NCBI GenBank assembly: GCA_949316235.1
Contig: OX438751.1
Span: 25,139,885 to 25,203,884, forward strand
DNA: 64,000 nucleotides
Direction of reading: 5' to 3'
From: Oegoconia quadripuncta
Lineage: Eukaryota > Arthropoda > Insecta > Lepidoptera > Autostichidae
Shown here: positions 20,866-32,131 of the stretch, piece after piece
Position numbering within the stretch: position 1 is the first letter of the stretch
How the letters are laid out: the number at the start of each line of letters is the position of its first letter
Translations under genes and position numbers: made by a program
Notes under the pieces: model-generated
Seen by the model: only the letters and a program-made list of their open reading frames with translations
Told to the model about the DNA's origin: nothing
The model's database searches: none

Positions 20866-21112
20866 ACTCGAGCCTAGTGGCCTATTTCAAACCGCCCTTG
20901 GAAGATACAAACAAGAAAACTCTTATATTTGAAATACCACAAAATCAAATCAAGTATATGCCATTGTGCCATAAAACATACAGTGACCACTTTTGATAGT
21001 CAGCAAAGGCGAAGGTCCAATGAGGCGTTTTCTAATAATTCAATTTATATTTATTGTCATAGTAAAATGTTTCAATACATTACAATATAACATTACACAG
21101 TCGGATACAGCA

Positions 21113-21342
21113 TTTTTTTTATGCACTACGGGTTAGCACTTGACCTCAATCGTACCATGTTAAGTGAAGATGAGGCCGAAGGTGTAAGCGTTCTTACCCG
21201 TAAACCTCATCTTATTTGGACGCTGGCTATCTTACCTCTAGATAGATTTTAGACAAGATGGTGGTAGCTAGCCAGGAGGATATTTAAAATGCCCTACGAG
21301 TACCATCAAATAAAATCGAGTACTAAACATGTACTACGATGG
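21113..21342 (-). mobile_element. SINE-A, diverged, with deletions
   Basis: TTTTTATGCACTACGGGTTA, GTTAAGTGAAGATGAGGCCG and GATGGTGGTAGCTAGCCAGG are clear. The head ends around CATGTACTACGATGG without a usable B box. An old copy. Confidence 0.75.
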
Positions 21343-21410
21343 CTCATCATATTAGCCGACACACGTCCACTGCTGGACAAAGGCCTCCCCCAAAGTTCTC
21401 CATAGGAAAA
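21335..21410 (-). pseudogene. RTE-like LINE fragment
   Basis: CGTCCACTGCTGGACAAAGG then CCTCCCCCAAAGTTCTCCA is, from memory, a widespread lepidopteran block associated with the antisense of RTE-like ORF ends. A shortened relative sits in module X (41519-41545). Only 75 bases remain. Confidence 0.5.
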
Positions 21411-22061
21411 AATATAAAGATAGAATATTATAGAAAAACCCCGACGATATTTATAATAGGCGTGTGCTATAAATATCAATTAATAATATTGAACGAAATT
21501 CGTGTTATGCCCTAGAAATTTACGTCAAACTTGGTTGCGGAGGCGTAAGAATTTTTCACATATCGCAGAAATCTCGAGGAGATAATAAAATACTTTTCAT
21601 TTAATTTGGATAAAGTAATAACTGTCAGTCTGTTAGCGAATAATAATTTGATGTGAAAAATTTGTGTTTTTTGGTATATACGGTTCTTTATTGCACGAGA
21701 ACATTACAATAACTTACAAACGATAGGTCATGAACAAATGTGGACTTATCTCTATAAGAGATCTTTTCAGCCAACCTGAGCATTGTAGTTGGAAACTATG
21801 TAAATTTGTTGTTAAGCAGCAAATTCTGTGCAAAAGAACATTAACAACATGTATCAAACACGTAAGATATAATTACCACCTACCTATTTAAATAATAGAT
21901 ACTACAAACAATAATAATTTACAATTAAATGGATTATTTCGAACAATATTTACCATTCACAAATTATTAAATTAGCTGTAAGTTTTCGATAACAAATAAA
22001 TTATGATTTATTTTTTCCAAACTCTCTCAAAAGTCACATAATGCCAAACAGTTTAGTTGCC
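21411..22061. other. no gene; repeat M at 21678-21790
   Basis: TTCTTTATTGCACGAGAACA and TTATCTCTATAAGAGATC match repeat M. The rest shows nothing. Confidence 0.45.
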
Positions 22062-22278
22062 TTTTTTTTATGCACAACGGGTTGGTACTTGCCCTCAATC
22101 ACACCTTATGTTAAGTGAAGATGATGAGGTTCGAAGATGGCAGCATACTGACCCGGAAACCCCAACACATTTGGGGGACTGGCTATCTTATCTCTGACAA
22201 CAATGCTGTTAACATTGCTGCTTGACGGCAGATTTAGATGGTGGTAGCTAGCCAGGCAGACATTTAAAATGCTCTACT
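22062..22278 (-). mobile_element. SINE-A, head missing
   Basis: Antisense tail and body from the T-run to CATTTAAAATGCTC. The tRNA-like head is absent. Confidence 0.8.
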
Positions 22279-23649
22279 AAAAAAGTAGCTTTGAAAAAGT
22301 AGGGATTATGTGTATATAAGATCCTAATTGAAAGGATTCGTCAGATGTTGTTGGGCATTGCACAGAGAATTGGTAACGTGGTAGAATAGACGGTTGGAAA
22401 TGGTGTTATGGTGTAGAGATCACGTCACAGCAAGTGTAGTATGGATCACGCAATATCTGGCAGTCATTGGAAACGGAGAACTGAAGATCGGTTTCAGTGG
22501 AACGTCTTGAGAGAGGTCTATGTGTAACTGTCTACTAGGATAGGCTGTAGAGGATTATGACTGACAATCAACCTCTAATGATTTCACAATTCCACATAAT
22601 ACGGACCTATCTCTAATAATTAGTATTAAGCATTATCAATTTGAAGCACACTTAAAGAGAAAATACAAGTGTTAGAAATACTGGAAGAGTAATTCTGTCG
22701 CAGAATACTTAACAATATATATCAATCCAACTTCCGACAGACATGATAATAACAGAAGTTATTAATTCCAAGAATAAAACAGTGTCATTAGAGAGACAAG
22801 GCAATGTATGTAGGATTTTCAAGGCCACTTGCGTTTGAAGCTGAAAGCCGAACTAGAAGCCAACTCAGCGATCACAGTAATTCCGCTCCACTAAACCGGT
22901 TTTTACTACTAAAGGTCCTGAATGGAGACAGATATTTTTTCTACCAATCAATATAAGTGACAGTGATGTTCCTTTTCTACAGTGTTCTACTTTCGTACAA
23001 AATGTACGTACGTTCGTTGGCGCCCACTGTGGGACGACGAAAACTGCAAAATTATTCATCGTTTAGTAAATAAGACTTGAATAGCGTAGGTAGAAGAGGT
23101 AGCCCTCAATTTTATGAGGATGTTTATTAATTAACTCAGTGAGCCAGTGGAAATAGCAGACTATTTTATGACCAGAAGCTGTAATTAGCTCTCGAGTTTG
23201 AAAAAAGACTGTACGTGAAGTATTTTAATTTAGTTTGACTTTAATTATACCTTATTTTCACCCCACGATGCAGACGTGGATAAATTATAGAAAACTAATA
23301 ACATATAATTTGATCACGCGATTTTGATATTGAATGTGAGATTATTAAAATTTTACAAAACATTTATTATTTTTGGTGCATTACCTGTATTAATATATTA
23401 GCGTTATTCGTAACGATTTCGGCAAGTAGGATCAACGTGAAGGACTTGGGTTAACGTTCTTCAATCAACAGAATCACAACGAGATTTTGTACATATGTAT
23501 TTATACGTAGTGTATAAAACATATGAATGAAAAAACGAATACGTTTTACGCCCCGAACCTTAATAGAATGACAGTCATAATAACAAATCCAACAGGATAA
23601 CCTAACCACAGCTCCAACACATACGCATGAGAATTAAAATAGGAATTAC
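22279..23649. other. no recognisable gene
   Basis: About 1.4 kb without repeats I can match. If the exon at 23841-23650 is real, this would be its first intron on the minus strand. Confidence 0.4.
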
Positions 23650-23841
23650 CTGCAAAGTTATTCCTCAATAGTAACACCTAAACACAATACATCCACACAT
23701 AATCCACTAACACAGACACAATCACTGGTTTTGTAATTAAAATTGATATGATTTTCGGTATCACTGTCACTCGATGCGATATGCGAGCATGCGGGAGCTA
23801 CGCGCGGCACGTCCGGCCGACACCGAATCGCGGTGACTACT
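23650..23841 (-). other. candidate 5' non-coding first exon of an unknown gene
   Basis: Read on the minus strand, this 192-nt segment starts at an initiator (TCAGT, A at 23841) and ends with TTTGCAG|GTAATT, a good splice donor after 23650. The first part is CpG-rich and the rest has the GTGTTAGTG style of insect leaders. The short ATGs inside give only small frames; a longer frame on this strand begins upstream of the initiator, so I treat the exon as 5' untranslated. No protein is implied. Confidence 0.4.
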
Positions 23842-23843
23842 GA
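23809..23843 (-). promoter_or_regulatory. candidate Inr + DPE core promoter
   Basis: TCAGTA at 23843-23838 fits the arthropod initiator. Counting its A as +1, GGACGT occupies +28 to +33 and matches the downstream promoter element consensus RGWYVT at all six positions and at the required spacing. It lies in a local CpG-rich island. No TATA box seen. Confidence 0.45.
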
Positions 23844-23879
23844 GCTCGCGCCGCGCAAGCCTCTGCGGAACCTTGTCAA

Positions 23880-24791
23880 AGATTATTTACTCGTACGGAT
23901 TTACAGAATCGTTAGGTGACAACTTTGAAATAGCATGAAGAAAATGTTGATTTATTTTGTATCATAGTTACTAAACGCATTAGTTAATATTTTTAACTTC
24001 TAAAATATTGAAGTTAGTATAAAGGTAGAATTTTGCACCTTATAGTTGCTTACTGTTAGGTAAGTTTAAAGCCAAGCCGGTTCTAAAAGGAGATTAAATT
24101 GACCCCGTTTGGGCGCCAATTTGCGTTAAATACATAACATTCAACGGCAAAATAGGTATTTATCGCTTCCATTCATCTAACTGAGAACTTCAAACCTGTT
24201 CATTCAGTGTCGATTAATATTGAATCAAATAAATACACTTTGTAACCGATCTCACTGCTGATAAAATTGGCGCCCAAATTGGGACTATTAAATAAACCCG
24301 TAGGTATCATATTTCCATTAAAGCAACAGAAACATTACGTAATTTCTGAAATACGTGGGTACAGATGACTTTACCTAACGTAAACTTACGACTAATGTAA
24401 TTTATACCAAAAGTTCGCATTACGAGAAGCGGGAGCGCTTTGGTCACCTCTTTATAGTGACTGTTAATGACACCTTAAATGGCTATTATGAAATAAGTAT
24501 TTACCATGCCAAGCTTTTTCATATCAAGTACGTATTATAAATGAAAATTTAATTAAAATAAAATAACTTATTGGTCAATAAATTAAGTGGATATTCGAAC
24601 GTCACTTTTGGAATTGACGAGATCGAATAACGTACCTTTAAATAAAGATTCACAAGATAATATGATGTCGTGTTATGTATAAATGAGATTTGTCTGGTTT
24701 GTCATGAATTTTTTTATCTAGCTTATCAATAATCTACATTGATAATATTCTTACCTCGTAATAAGCAATGCTACAAACGACTTGATAAAAA
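23880..24791. other. no recognisable gene
   Basis: AT-rich sequence upstream of the candidate promoter. A near-repeat GGCGCCCAAATT / TTGGGCGCCAATTT pair (24108 and 24270) is an inverted pair of about 13 bp. Confidence 0.4.
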
Positions 24792-25136
24792 ATGCAAGTC
24801 AGAGAGACACTTGTAGGCCATAGTTTAAGCAACCTAAAATATTGTGTCTGCCATCTTTGTACATTTTCGAGGTATGCCAGTTTGTTAAAGGCAATTTACT
24901 ATATATGTTTAAACAAAAAACCGAGAGGACGTAGGAATAAGTTTGACATAATAGCGATTAACAAACTTACATTAGAATTTTACCGAAAAACACTTTATGT
25001 GAATGGAACAAAGTTGTACAATCAATTACCTGACAATCTTAAAGAGCTAAAAATGACATCATTTAAAACAATATTACATGACATTCTAATTAGTAACCGC
25101 TTTTATAATAACGACGAATTTTTAGAATATTAATTT
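24792..25136 (+). pseudogene. LINE ORF2 C-terminus (family 3)
   Basis: The last part of this 113-codon frame reads LYVNGTKLYNQLPDNLKEL, then SFKTILHDILISNRFYNNDE, the W/YN.LP......FK...L....FY.. tail of CR1-like reverse transcriptase ORFs. No catalytic domain. The untranslated part runs into a SINE-B tail at 25230. Confidence 0.65.
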
Positions 25137-25229
25137 TAAATATTGTAAACCATATAGTAAAATACAGTGATACATTTTTTTTATAAGTTTTACTTTAGTA
25201 CCTACTATCGTGTCTTATTATTGAATAAA

Positions 25230-25463
25230 TAAATAAATATTTCGAACACTTACCACCAATCATCTAGTCCCAAACTAAGCAAATCGTGTGCTGTGGATAC
25301 TAAATAACGGATAAACATACATAAATATTAAATAAACATCCATGACTAGGAAAAAATGTTCGTATTCATCACACAAACCTTTACCCCTCGCGGGATTCGA
25401 ACTCGCAACCGTTGGTTTCGCTGACAGGGTCACTATCCACTACAATCCGTCTATCGGTCGTCA
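25230..25463 (-). mobile_element. SINE-B, full length
   Basis: Antisense: (AAAT)n tail, CTAGTCCCAAACTAAGCAAA, TACCCCTCGCGGGATTCGAA (B box region) and the head GACAGGGTCACTATCCACTA. Confidence 0.85.
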
Positions 25464-25625
25464 ATTGTTTATTTAAACCTCCATGTACACCCTACCTGTA
25501 TTGGACAATAAATGTTATTTGTATTGTATTTGGCCGTGAGGAGTCGCTGAGTGGAATTCTGTGGAAGAGGCACATGGCTGTCCTGTGGCTGATATGATGA
25601 TGAAGTAGTGATTTCATTGGTTTAC

Positions 25626-25760
<135 letters not shown>

Positions 25761-26489
25761 AATTTGTCTAACTTTCGACATTATCGATATTACAGCAAAA
25801 TTTAAAATTTCTGTAAAATTTAATTTCTTCACTATATTTATATAATTAACTGTTTCATATTCCAATATAGTATAGTATGCATGTTGAATATTGACCTAGT
25901 TCAATAAGTGGAGCGAGAAGAACCAATGCACAAGATAATCTACTTTAGGATACTGTTTCATTGCGTCGAAGATATCCTAAGCCTGTTTTTCATTAATTTT
26001 AAATAGACAGAACATAAGTGAATATTGTATTGTATTGAGCAAACTCCTCAATGTACTCGGCTTTCGATCAAACGTTCTTCGGTCAAACATTTTTCGGGAT
26101 AGTGCAATTTGGTATACGATTGCATAGCGAAGTCAACTGATCCACTACAGTCATTGTATGACAGCCGACATACAGGTATGATCTTGTATTAAATCAAACC
26201 AAAACAGTAAAATTTTATTTGACCAAAGTAAATAGGCATATCTACTCTTTGGTCAACTTAACAGGCGTAACTGACCGTGTTTGGAGATTGACAAATGAAA
26301 TTTTTATGCCCGCACCTTCGCTCGCTGGCGCTAATGATGTGGGAAAAGCGACATCTCGTGGAAACGCTCTCGTATTTAGGCATGTTCTCACCTGATCTGT
26401 GGCGCCTAAGTCAGGTAATATTTAATACAGTTATTGAACTTGAACTTGACGTAAATGAAAGTCTAATCTTTTTTTTTTTTTTTTTATTA
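25761..26489. other. no recognisable gene
   Basis: Unique-looking sequence. A frame at 26295-26525 begins in a slightly GC-richer patch but has no family features. Confidence 0.4.
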
Positions 26490-26750
26490 AAAAATGGTTT
26501 CGCGTTTGACTACAATCTCACCTGATGGAAAGTGACGACGAAGCCGAAGATGTATCACGCGCACCCAGTAAATGCCTATTCACTCTAGACTTGAAGATCC
26601 CAAGGTTGTAAGTGTCGGGAAAAACCGACGCGGGCAGTGAGTTCCATACCTTAGCAGTCCGCATTATAAATGATGAAGCAAAGCGCTTAGTGCGGATGTT
26701 CGGTATGTTGACAACATATGCTACTCATAGTGCTTAAAATTTAACCTGAA
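26490..26750 (-). pseudogene. LINE family 5, 3' end
   Basis: Antisense of the pieces at 46430 and 47110: GTTTGACTACAATCTCACCT, GATGGAAAGTGACGACGAAG, AAATGCCTATTCACTC, CTTGAAGATCCCAAGG. It extends further upstream in the element (TGAGTTCCATACCTTAGCAG), which matches 32755-32940. Confidence 0.55.
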
Positions 26751-26912
26751 ATTCGAACGCCTCGAACGGTCGTGCCCACACCAATAACAGTTGGAAACCC
26801 CATTCTTGAAGTCTACCAAAGACAAGATATCCGATTAAATAAGTGTAACTGACAAAAACCAAAAAACAGCGAAGAAAGAAGCCAATTGTTGAATCCAACT
26901 GGGATGGGCTGA

Positions 26913-27345
26913 TTGACCGCTAATACATCGCGAATAAAGGCATATGTTTGTATATGTCGTCGAGTTTCTATATATCCTTTGTACTGCATATTTCATGGGG
27001 AGTGTTCTGAAGAACTGTTCAAGCTAATACCCGCTGCTCAATTTAACCGATACACTTCTCGCCGAAAATTAAATTTCCATCCACATCACCTGGATGAGTG
27101 GATGTCTACCACTGTACGTTTCTCAAACTTCTTACCACGTACGACCACCCTGTGGAACGGACTTCCGGCAGCGGTATTCCCGAACGAGTACGACATTGGA
27201 ACCTTCATGAACGAGCCTACACCTTCCTCAAAGGCCGGCAACGCATCTGTGACCCTCTTGGTGTTGCGGGTGTCCATGGGCGGCGGTGATTGCTTTCCAT
27301 CAGGTGACCCGCATGCTCGTTTGCCGCCCTCTCATATATAAAAAA
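26913..27345 (+). pseudogene. LINE ORF2 C-terminal region (family 4), longest copy
   Basis: Reads FHGECSEELFKLIPAA, then a [17 protein letters not shown] block, [26 protein letters not shown] and YDIGTF. A deletion after that shifts the frame; the lost part is FKKRAY in the copies at 10723. HPHHLD...TTVRF...FLPRT..LWN is typical of Jockey/CR1-like ORF2 ends. The element ends in an A-run near 27345. Confidence 0.8.
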
Positions 27346-27525
27346 AAAAAACTTTTTTTATTATATTTAATGGTTTATAAGAAACTGTGTAATTAAACAT
27401 GGTTTTGGCACTTGAAACGAATAGAAATCTCACTACATACAAACCTTTACAGGTTTTCGTAGGCGACTTATAGTTAAGATTGTCCAAATAATGTTCTATG
27501 GATAAATAAACAAAAAAAAAATAAC
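27346..27525. other. no recognisable gene
   Basis: AT-rich spacer. Confidence 0.4.
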
Positions 27526-27650
27526 CCGTCTCTTCCTGTGGATGTCTTAAAAGGCGACAATAATGGGGCTTTCCTTAACAAAACATCTATAGATTTGCGC
27601 GTTGTAATGGCGATAGGCTGTTCGTGTCACATGTGCATTTCTCTATACTA
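27526..27650 (+). repeat. dispersed repeat L
   Basis: CCGTCTCTTCCTGTGGATGT and CTTAAAAGGCGAC are the sense of a block seen reversed at 31560-31800 (CATCTCTTCCCGTGGGCG, AAAAGCGACTAAG). Common in lepidopteran intergenic DNA; probably LINE-derived. Confidence 0.5.
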
Positions 27651-27686
27651 ATGGTGAACCATAATCCTACAAGCGTTAAACTTTTA

Positions 27687-27812
27687 TTAAATAAATAAAT
27701 GTAAATCTTGGACATACACACAGCCTTATCTAGTTCCACACTAAGTAACTAAAGCTTGTATTATGGATACCAGATGGTAGACATACTATACAAATACATT
27801 TTTTTTGTAAAT
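27687..27812 (-). mobile_element. SINE-C, 3' half
   Basis: Antisense: AATAAATGTAAATCTTGGAC, CACACAGCCTTATCTAGTTC, GGATACCAGATGGTAGACAT. Head absent. Confidence 0.7.
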
Positions 27813-27850
27813 AATTACATATAAACCCTCTTAATGTTTGGGATATATTA

Positions 27851-28108
27851 TTTTTTTTATGCACAACGGGATCACACCTGATGTTAAGTGAAGATGAGGT
27901 CGAAGGTGGAAACGTGCTGACCCGGAAACCCCAACACATTTGGGGGACTGGCTATCTTATCTCTGACAACCGGAACACAACAATGCTATTAACATGGTGG
28001 TAGCTAGCCAGGCGGACATTTAAAATGCCCTACCACCACTTAAACATGTACCCCGCTAGGGATCGAATCCACGACCTCCGAATCGTAATGTTGTTTACAT
28101 TGAGACGG
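27851..28108 (-). mobile_element. SINE-A with internal deletions
   Basis: Antisense copy. The central GCAGCAATG... block is missing (TATTAACATGGTGGTAGC), as are CCAACCAAACCGAG and part of the head. Confidence 0.8.
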
Positions 28109-28612
28109 TTCTATGGGCACCTCATGCAGAATAAATTTTTTGTTTTATTAGCAGCGTAGTGTACTTTGCAATGCTATTCAAAACGGGTGACTATGATTAC
28201 TGTTTGCTAGAAGTACGTGGAGTCCTTTCACACACGTGTTCATCTCATTCACCTGCATCAAGCCGGGCAAAGTTAGCCAAGCAAACGTATAAACGACGGA
28301 GATAGGCTTTCTTTTCACTCCATTCTAACTGTCCGAGGGAGCTAAATAGGATGCAAATACAGATAAAACAGCATCCCTTCAATGAATGCCAGCTAAGTTG
28401 AAACGCTTCCGAAATGCTAGTTATTTCAAATGTGATATATCAGAACTGGTTGATAACTAGCTGTACGGGGTAGCTTTGGGATGGAAAGATAATGGACTGT
28501 ATGGAATATGAGCGCCAGAGTATCTCTTAAGGCTAGTTCAGATTTATAACAAAACACGTTTGTAAAAGATAGTTTTTTAATTTAATTTTTTTGTTATGTT
28601 ATTACATTTTTT
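28109..28612. other. no recognisable gene
   Basis: Nothing supported. Confidence 0.45.
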
Positions 28613-28945
28613 AACCACCTCTGTGGCTAAATGTAAACATTGGGTTTACAATTCGGATTTAAGTACTCGGTTTGGTTGGTGGTAGGGCATTTTAAATGTC
28701 CGCCTGGCTAGCTACCACCATCTTATCTAAATCTGCCGCCAAGCAGCAATGTTGATATCATTGCTGTGTTCCAGTTGTCAGAGATAAGATATCCAGTCCT
28801 CCAAATGTGCTTGGGGTTTCCGGGTCAGTACGCTTCCACCTTCGACCTCATCTTCACTTAACATCAGGTGTGATCAATCACACCTGATTGATTGATATAC
28901 TTGACCTCAATGTCAAGTATCAACCCGTTGTGCATAAAAAAAACC
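28613..28945 (+). mobile_element. SINE-A with foldback tail
   Basis: B box deleted (AATTCGGATTTAAGTACTCG). Near the 3' end, AACATCAGGTGTGATCAATC leads straight into its own reverse complement, followed by a second small inverted pair TACTTGAC/GTCAAGTA, giving an extra 35 bp or so of self-complementary tail. Confidence 0.85.
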
Positions 28946-29009
28946 TAAGTACTAAAAATACATGTGTTAATGTTTTATTAGTTCGAACGAAATCTAACTA
29001 ATAATTATA

Positions 29010-29225
29010 AATATGATAGTTTGTTTATTTGTTTGTTTGTTGTTCAATCACGGCGAAACGGATGAACGGATTTGGCTGAAATTTGGTATATATATAGAAC
29101 ATAATATGGATTAAAACATAGGATACTTTTTATCCCGATAAAGTGAGTAGTTACCGCGAGATAAACAAATTAGACATAACCGCGGTGAAGTTCTTCCACG
29201 CAGGCGAAGCTGCGGGCGGGAAGCT
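29010..29225 (-). repeat. repeat E, near full length
   Basis: Antisense order: GTTGTTCAATCACGGCGAAA, CGGATGAACGGATTTGGCTG, TTTTATCCCGATAAAGTGAG, then CGCAGGCGAAGCTGCGGGCG and GAAGCTAGTGTGTTATA. Confidence 0.65.
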
Positions 29226-29267
29226 AGTGTGTTATAAAACAAAGTTATACAAATATCTACTATACGG

Positions 29268-29450
29268 CCCCAGTGCGTATTGTTGAATTTCTGTCAGACT
29301 AGTGGCCACCTGGATAGTCAGTGTTCTTAAGCCGCCCTTTAGGCCACCGGCATGGCTTAACGACTTTGACGAACCTTCAATTGAAAAGATTTTGAAACCC
29401 ATCCAAGAACTGACCGCGCCAAACATTGCTTAACTTCGTTAATCAAAAAC
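29268..29450. repeat. dispersed repeat H
   Basis: GGCATGGCTTAACGACTTTG and CCTTCAATTGAA link it to 44455 (reverse). CTGACCGCGCCAAACATTGC links it to 5640. Confidence 0.45.
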
Positions 29451-29973
29451 GAATAATTGGTTTATCTGGATGCTATGCGTAATCCCTTTTTTTTGGGGTT
29501 TTCTAAATATTCAATTTAAGATGAGAATTTTCACCATATTTAAAACGCATAAATTTCATACCTAAGTATCCGTATACATAATTCTGTTGCTGACTGTCCA
29601 AACGTATCGATTTAGGTAACAATGTAATGTGGTTAACATGGATTGTAATTCGCGTGCCTCCAATGGAATTCTGTCATAGAGTGATAAGGTCAACTGTCAA
29701 TACATATCATGAAACTGAATACAGTTTCCTATGCGTTGGCATCTATACTCGATATATTTATAATTACTTGTGAATTTTTTGTGACAACTTGTGGTAAAAA
29801 TTCAAATTCAAAAAGATTATTAGATATTATAAAGGGATGTTCAGACTTATATAGCAGGAGACTTGCAGTCAAGAAATCTGGCGAGGTGTAATAGACTAAT
29901 GATGTTGATTCGAAAGAAAAAGATTGAGATCGTACATTAAAAAAACACACATTGATGCTGAATGAAGTTGGAA
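29451..29973. other. no recognisable gene
   Basis: A 60-codon frame at 29709 has no recognisable features. Confidence 0.4.
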
Positions 29974-30262
29974 GCGTCGGTGGCTCAGCGGTTAAGACGT
30001 GGTCTCCCAATTTGGGAGCTCCGAGTTCGATTCCCAAGCAGGCCATGTACCAATGAGTTTTTAAATTTAATTTAATTATCCGACTGCTATTAAAATGGCG
30101 AAGGAAAACATCGTGAGGAAACCTGCAAAAAATTCGCAGACATGTGAAATCCCCAACCCGCATTGGGTTAGCATGGTGGACCATGGCAAATACTCCCCCT
30201 CATTATACGAGGGAAGGTTATATCTCTGCAGTGAGGTGTTTACGTGCTGATGATGGTGAAGT
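29974..30262 (+). mobile_element. SINE-D, full length
   Basis: A separate tRNA-derived family: A box TGGCTCAGCGG at 29981, AAGACGTGGTCTCCCAATTT, B-box-like GAGTTCGATTCCC, then a body with CATCGTGAGGAAACCTGCA and CCCAACCCGCATTGGGTTAG. The second copy is reversed at 40377. The 151-codon frame running the other way through it is incidental. Confidence 0.8.
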
Positions 30263-30769
30263 TGGAGATTGAATTGATTCAAATGGTAAATGTTCTTGCT
30301 TCACTACAAAAAAACTGCAATACTCTTCCACAGCACACGTTTACCGAATATTTAGTTAAAGGTCTGGTTCCGTGCGCATATTTAAACGAAGTCGCCGAAG
30401 CCCCGTGGGAAACGGGTCGGAAGCTGCTACGTGTGCGTCACTCCAGCAATACCATCACGAAATTATTCATTCAGTTTAGTTCAGTTAGATGTAGATCTAT
30501 TCCTATTTTAAGCAATTTTTATTACGGTCACCTACACAGCACATGTTATGTAGGTAGTTGTTACATCGGTACGTACGTATTAATGCATGTATTAATTGAG
30601 CCAATTATAGCATGAGGAAAGCATGTTTTAAGAATAAATATTATTGTTTTTTCATTGAAAGCATTTTGTTATGATTTCTTTTTAAGGTAAAAGCTTATTG
30701 GAAAGCTGGAATACATGTGAACCAATGCGAACTGATTCATCAAATCTAAATGAAAATTATTTGATAACA
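30263..30769. other. no recognisable gene
   Basis: A frame from 30244 to 30615 has a GC-richer middle (GAAGTCGCCGAAGCCCCGTG) but no family features; a decayed element is as likely as an exon. Confidence 0.35.
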
Positions 30770-30965
30770 TACTAGCTTTGCTTCGCTTGCATTGAATAAT
30801 TTATAGAGGAAATTTGTTTATCCCGCGGGAACTACTCACTTTATCGGGATAATAAATATTCTATGTTTTAATCCATATTATGTTCTACATATATACCAAA
30901 TTTCATCCAAATCCGTTCATCTGTTTCGCCGTGATTGAGCAACAAATAAAGAAACATCCGAACTA
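30770..30965 (+). repeat. repeat E, near full length
   Basis: ACTAGCTTTGCTTCGCTTGC, TTTATCCCGCGGGAACTACT, CACTTTATCGGGATAATAAA, ATACCAAATTTCATCCAAAT, CCGTTCATCTGTTTCGCCGT. Confidence 0.65.
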
Positions 30966-31019
30966 TCTAAAAAGGACAACAATTTCTAAAACTTTCAGAT
31001 TCCGTAGAGCGGTAGTAAC

Positions 31020-31310
31020 TTGGATATAATGACTGACAGAAAATTACTTAAGAGGGTTTATTCCACACGATGGTCCATACAAGCTTTACGATAGTCCAAA
31101 TTTTTCTAAATGTGTAAACCGATTGTAGTGCAACTTTATAGGAATAAAGCATGTACGTATATCTAAAAAGTTAGTAGAGAATATTTTCGAAGGGCATTGA
31201 AACTAAATTAGAGCGATTTTAAGTTTTCCACGCTCACAGAAAAAGTTCTTAATATATGCTTTAAAATTCGATATTTTTAATATATAAATGTTTGCTACTA
31301 ACTTCTTCTT
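31020..31310. repeat. dispersed repeat N
   Basis: TTAAGAGGGTTTATTCC and CTTTATAGGAATAAAGCATG appear reversed and diverged in module U at 43940-44080. Origin unknown. Confidence 0.35.
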
Positions 31311-31314
31311 CTAC

Positions 31315-31530
31315 CTACATACTTACCAAATTTCATCCAAATCCGTTCATCCGTTTCGCCGTGATTAAGCAACAAACAAACAAACATCCAAATTTTTGCA
31401 TTTAAAATATTAGTTAGATTATCCACATATCACTTAATTATACGTACAAATTATTATATTATACATGTATAACGTCACGACGTTTATCCCAAATGGGATG
31501 GTCAGAGATATCCCAAACATAAGCGTTTAG
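31315..31530 (+). repeat. repeat E 3' part followed by reversed repeat F
   Basis: 31315-31425 carries ACCAAATTTCATCCAAATCC and GTGATTAAGCAACAAACAAA. 31470-31530 carries TTATCCCAAATGGGATGGTC and AGAGATATCCCAAACAT, the reverse of repeat F. Confidence 0.55.
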
Positions 31531-31559
31531 GTGTTTCAAACGTCACCTAAAAGTTTAGT

Positions 31560-31800
31560 GCTTGATACAACATCCAAGATTCAATTTCTGCAATATACAG
31601 AAACGCACACGTACAGGAGTTGAGGCCATAGAAACGTGCAGGTCCATAGATGATGTTAGTATCAAGTCTCTTAGTCGCTTTTTATGACGCCCACGGGAAG
31701 AGATGGGTTAATTATCTTTCCAAATACCGGAAACTACACGGAATGGAAGGTTCTTGAATACAGACCACGCACCGGCAAGGGCAACGTGGGACGTCCATAC
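31560..31800 (-). repeat. repeat L, reversed
   Basis: TTAGTCGCTTTTTATGACGC then CCACGGGAAGAGATGGGTTA is the reverse of 27526. The following GC-richer part (31700-31960) may belong to the same element. No readable protein. Confidence 0.45.
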
Positions 31801-31971
31801 CATAAAGTACGTAAATCGGCGCGCCGCTAGACAGAGGTACCACTTAGAACAAAGCGCCATTTTCGCACGCACACATTGACCGATACATTTACTGGCAATC
31901 TCAAGTCTCAAGCAGTGCTGAGTCGCGACTGTCGCGAGTTATAGGCTAGCGCGGGCGTTCATCAAAAGAAT

Positions 31972-32131
31972 CTATCTAAATCTGCCGCTGTTTCGATTGT
32001 CAGAGATAAGATAGCCAGTCCCCCAAATGTGTTGGGGTTTCCGGGTCAGTACGCTTCTACCTTCGACCTCATCTTCACTTAACATCAGGTGTGATTGAGG
32101 TCAAATAACAACCCGTTGTGCATAAAAAAAA
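31972..32131 (+). mobile_element. SINE-A, head missing
   Basis: TCTATCTAAATCTGCCGC jumps to TGTTTCGATTGTCAGAGATA and then the complete 3' half. Confidence 0.8.

Noticed and set aside
26295..26525. possible small exon in a GC-richer patch
   Set aside because: No splice sites or conserved motif convincing enough to support it.
29729..30184. 151-codon minus-strand frame, the longest in the window
   Set aside because: Its first half is the antisense of SINE-D and the rest has no family features.
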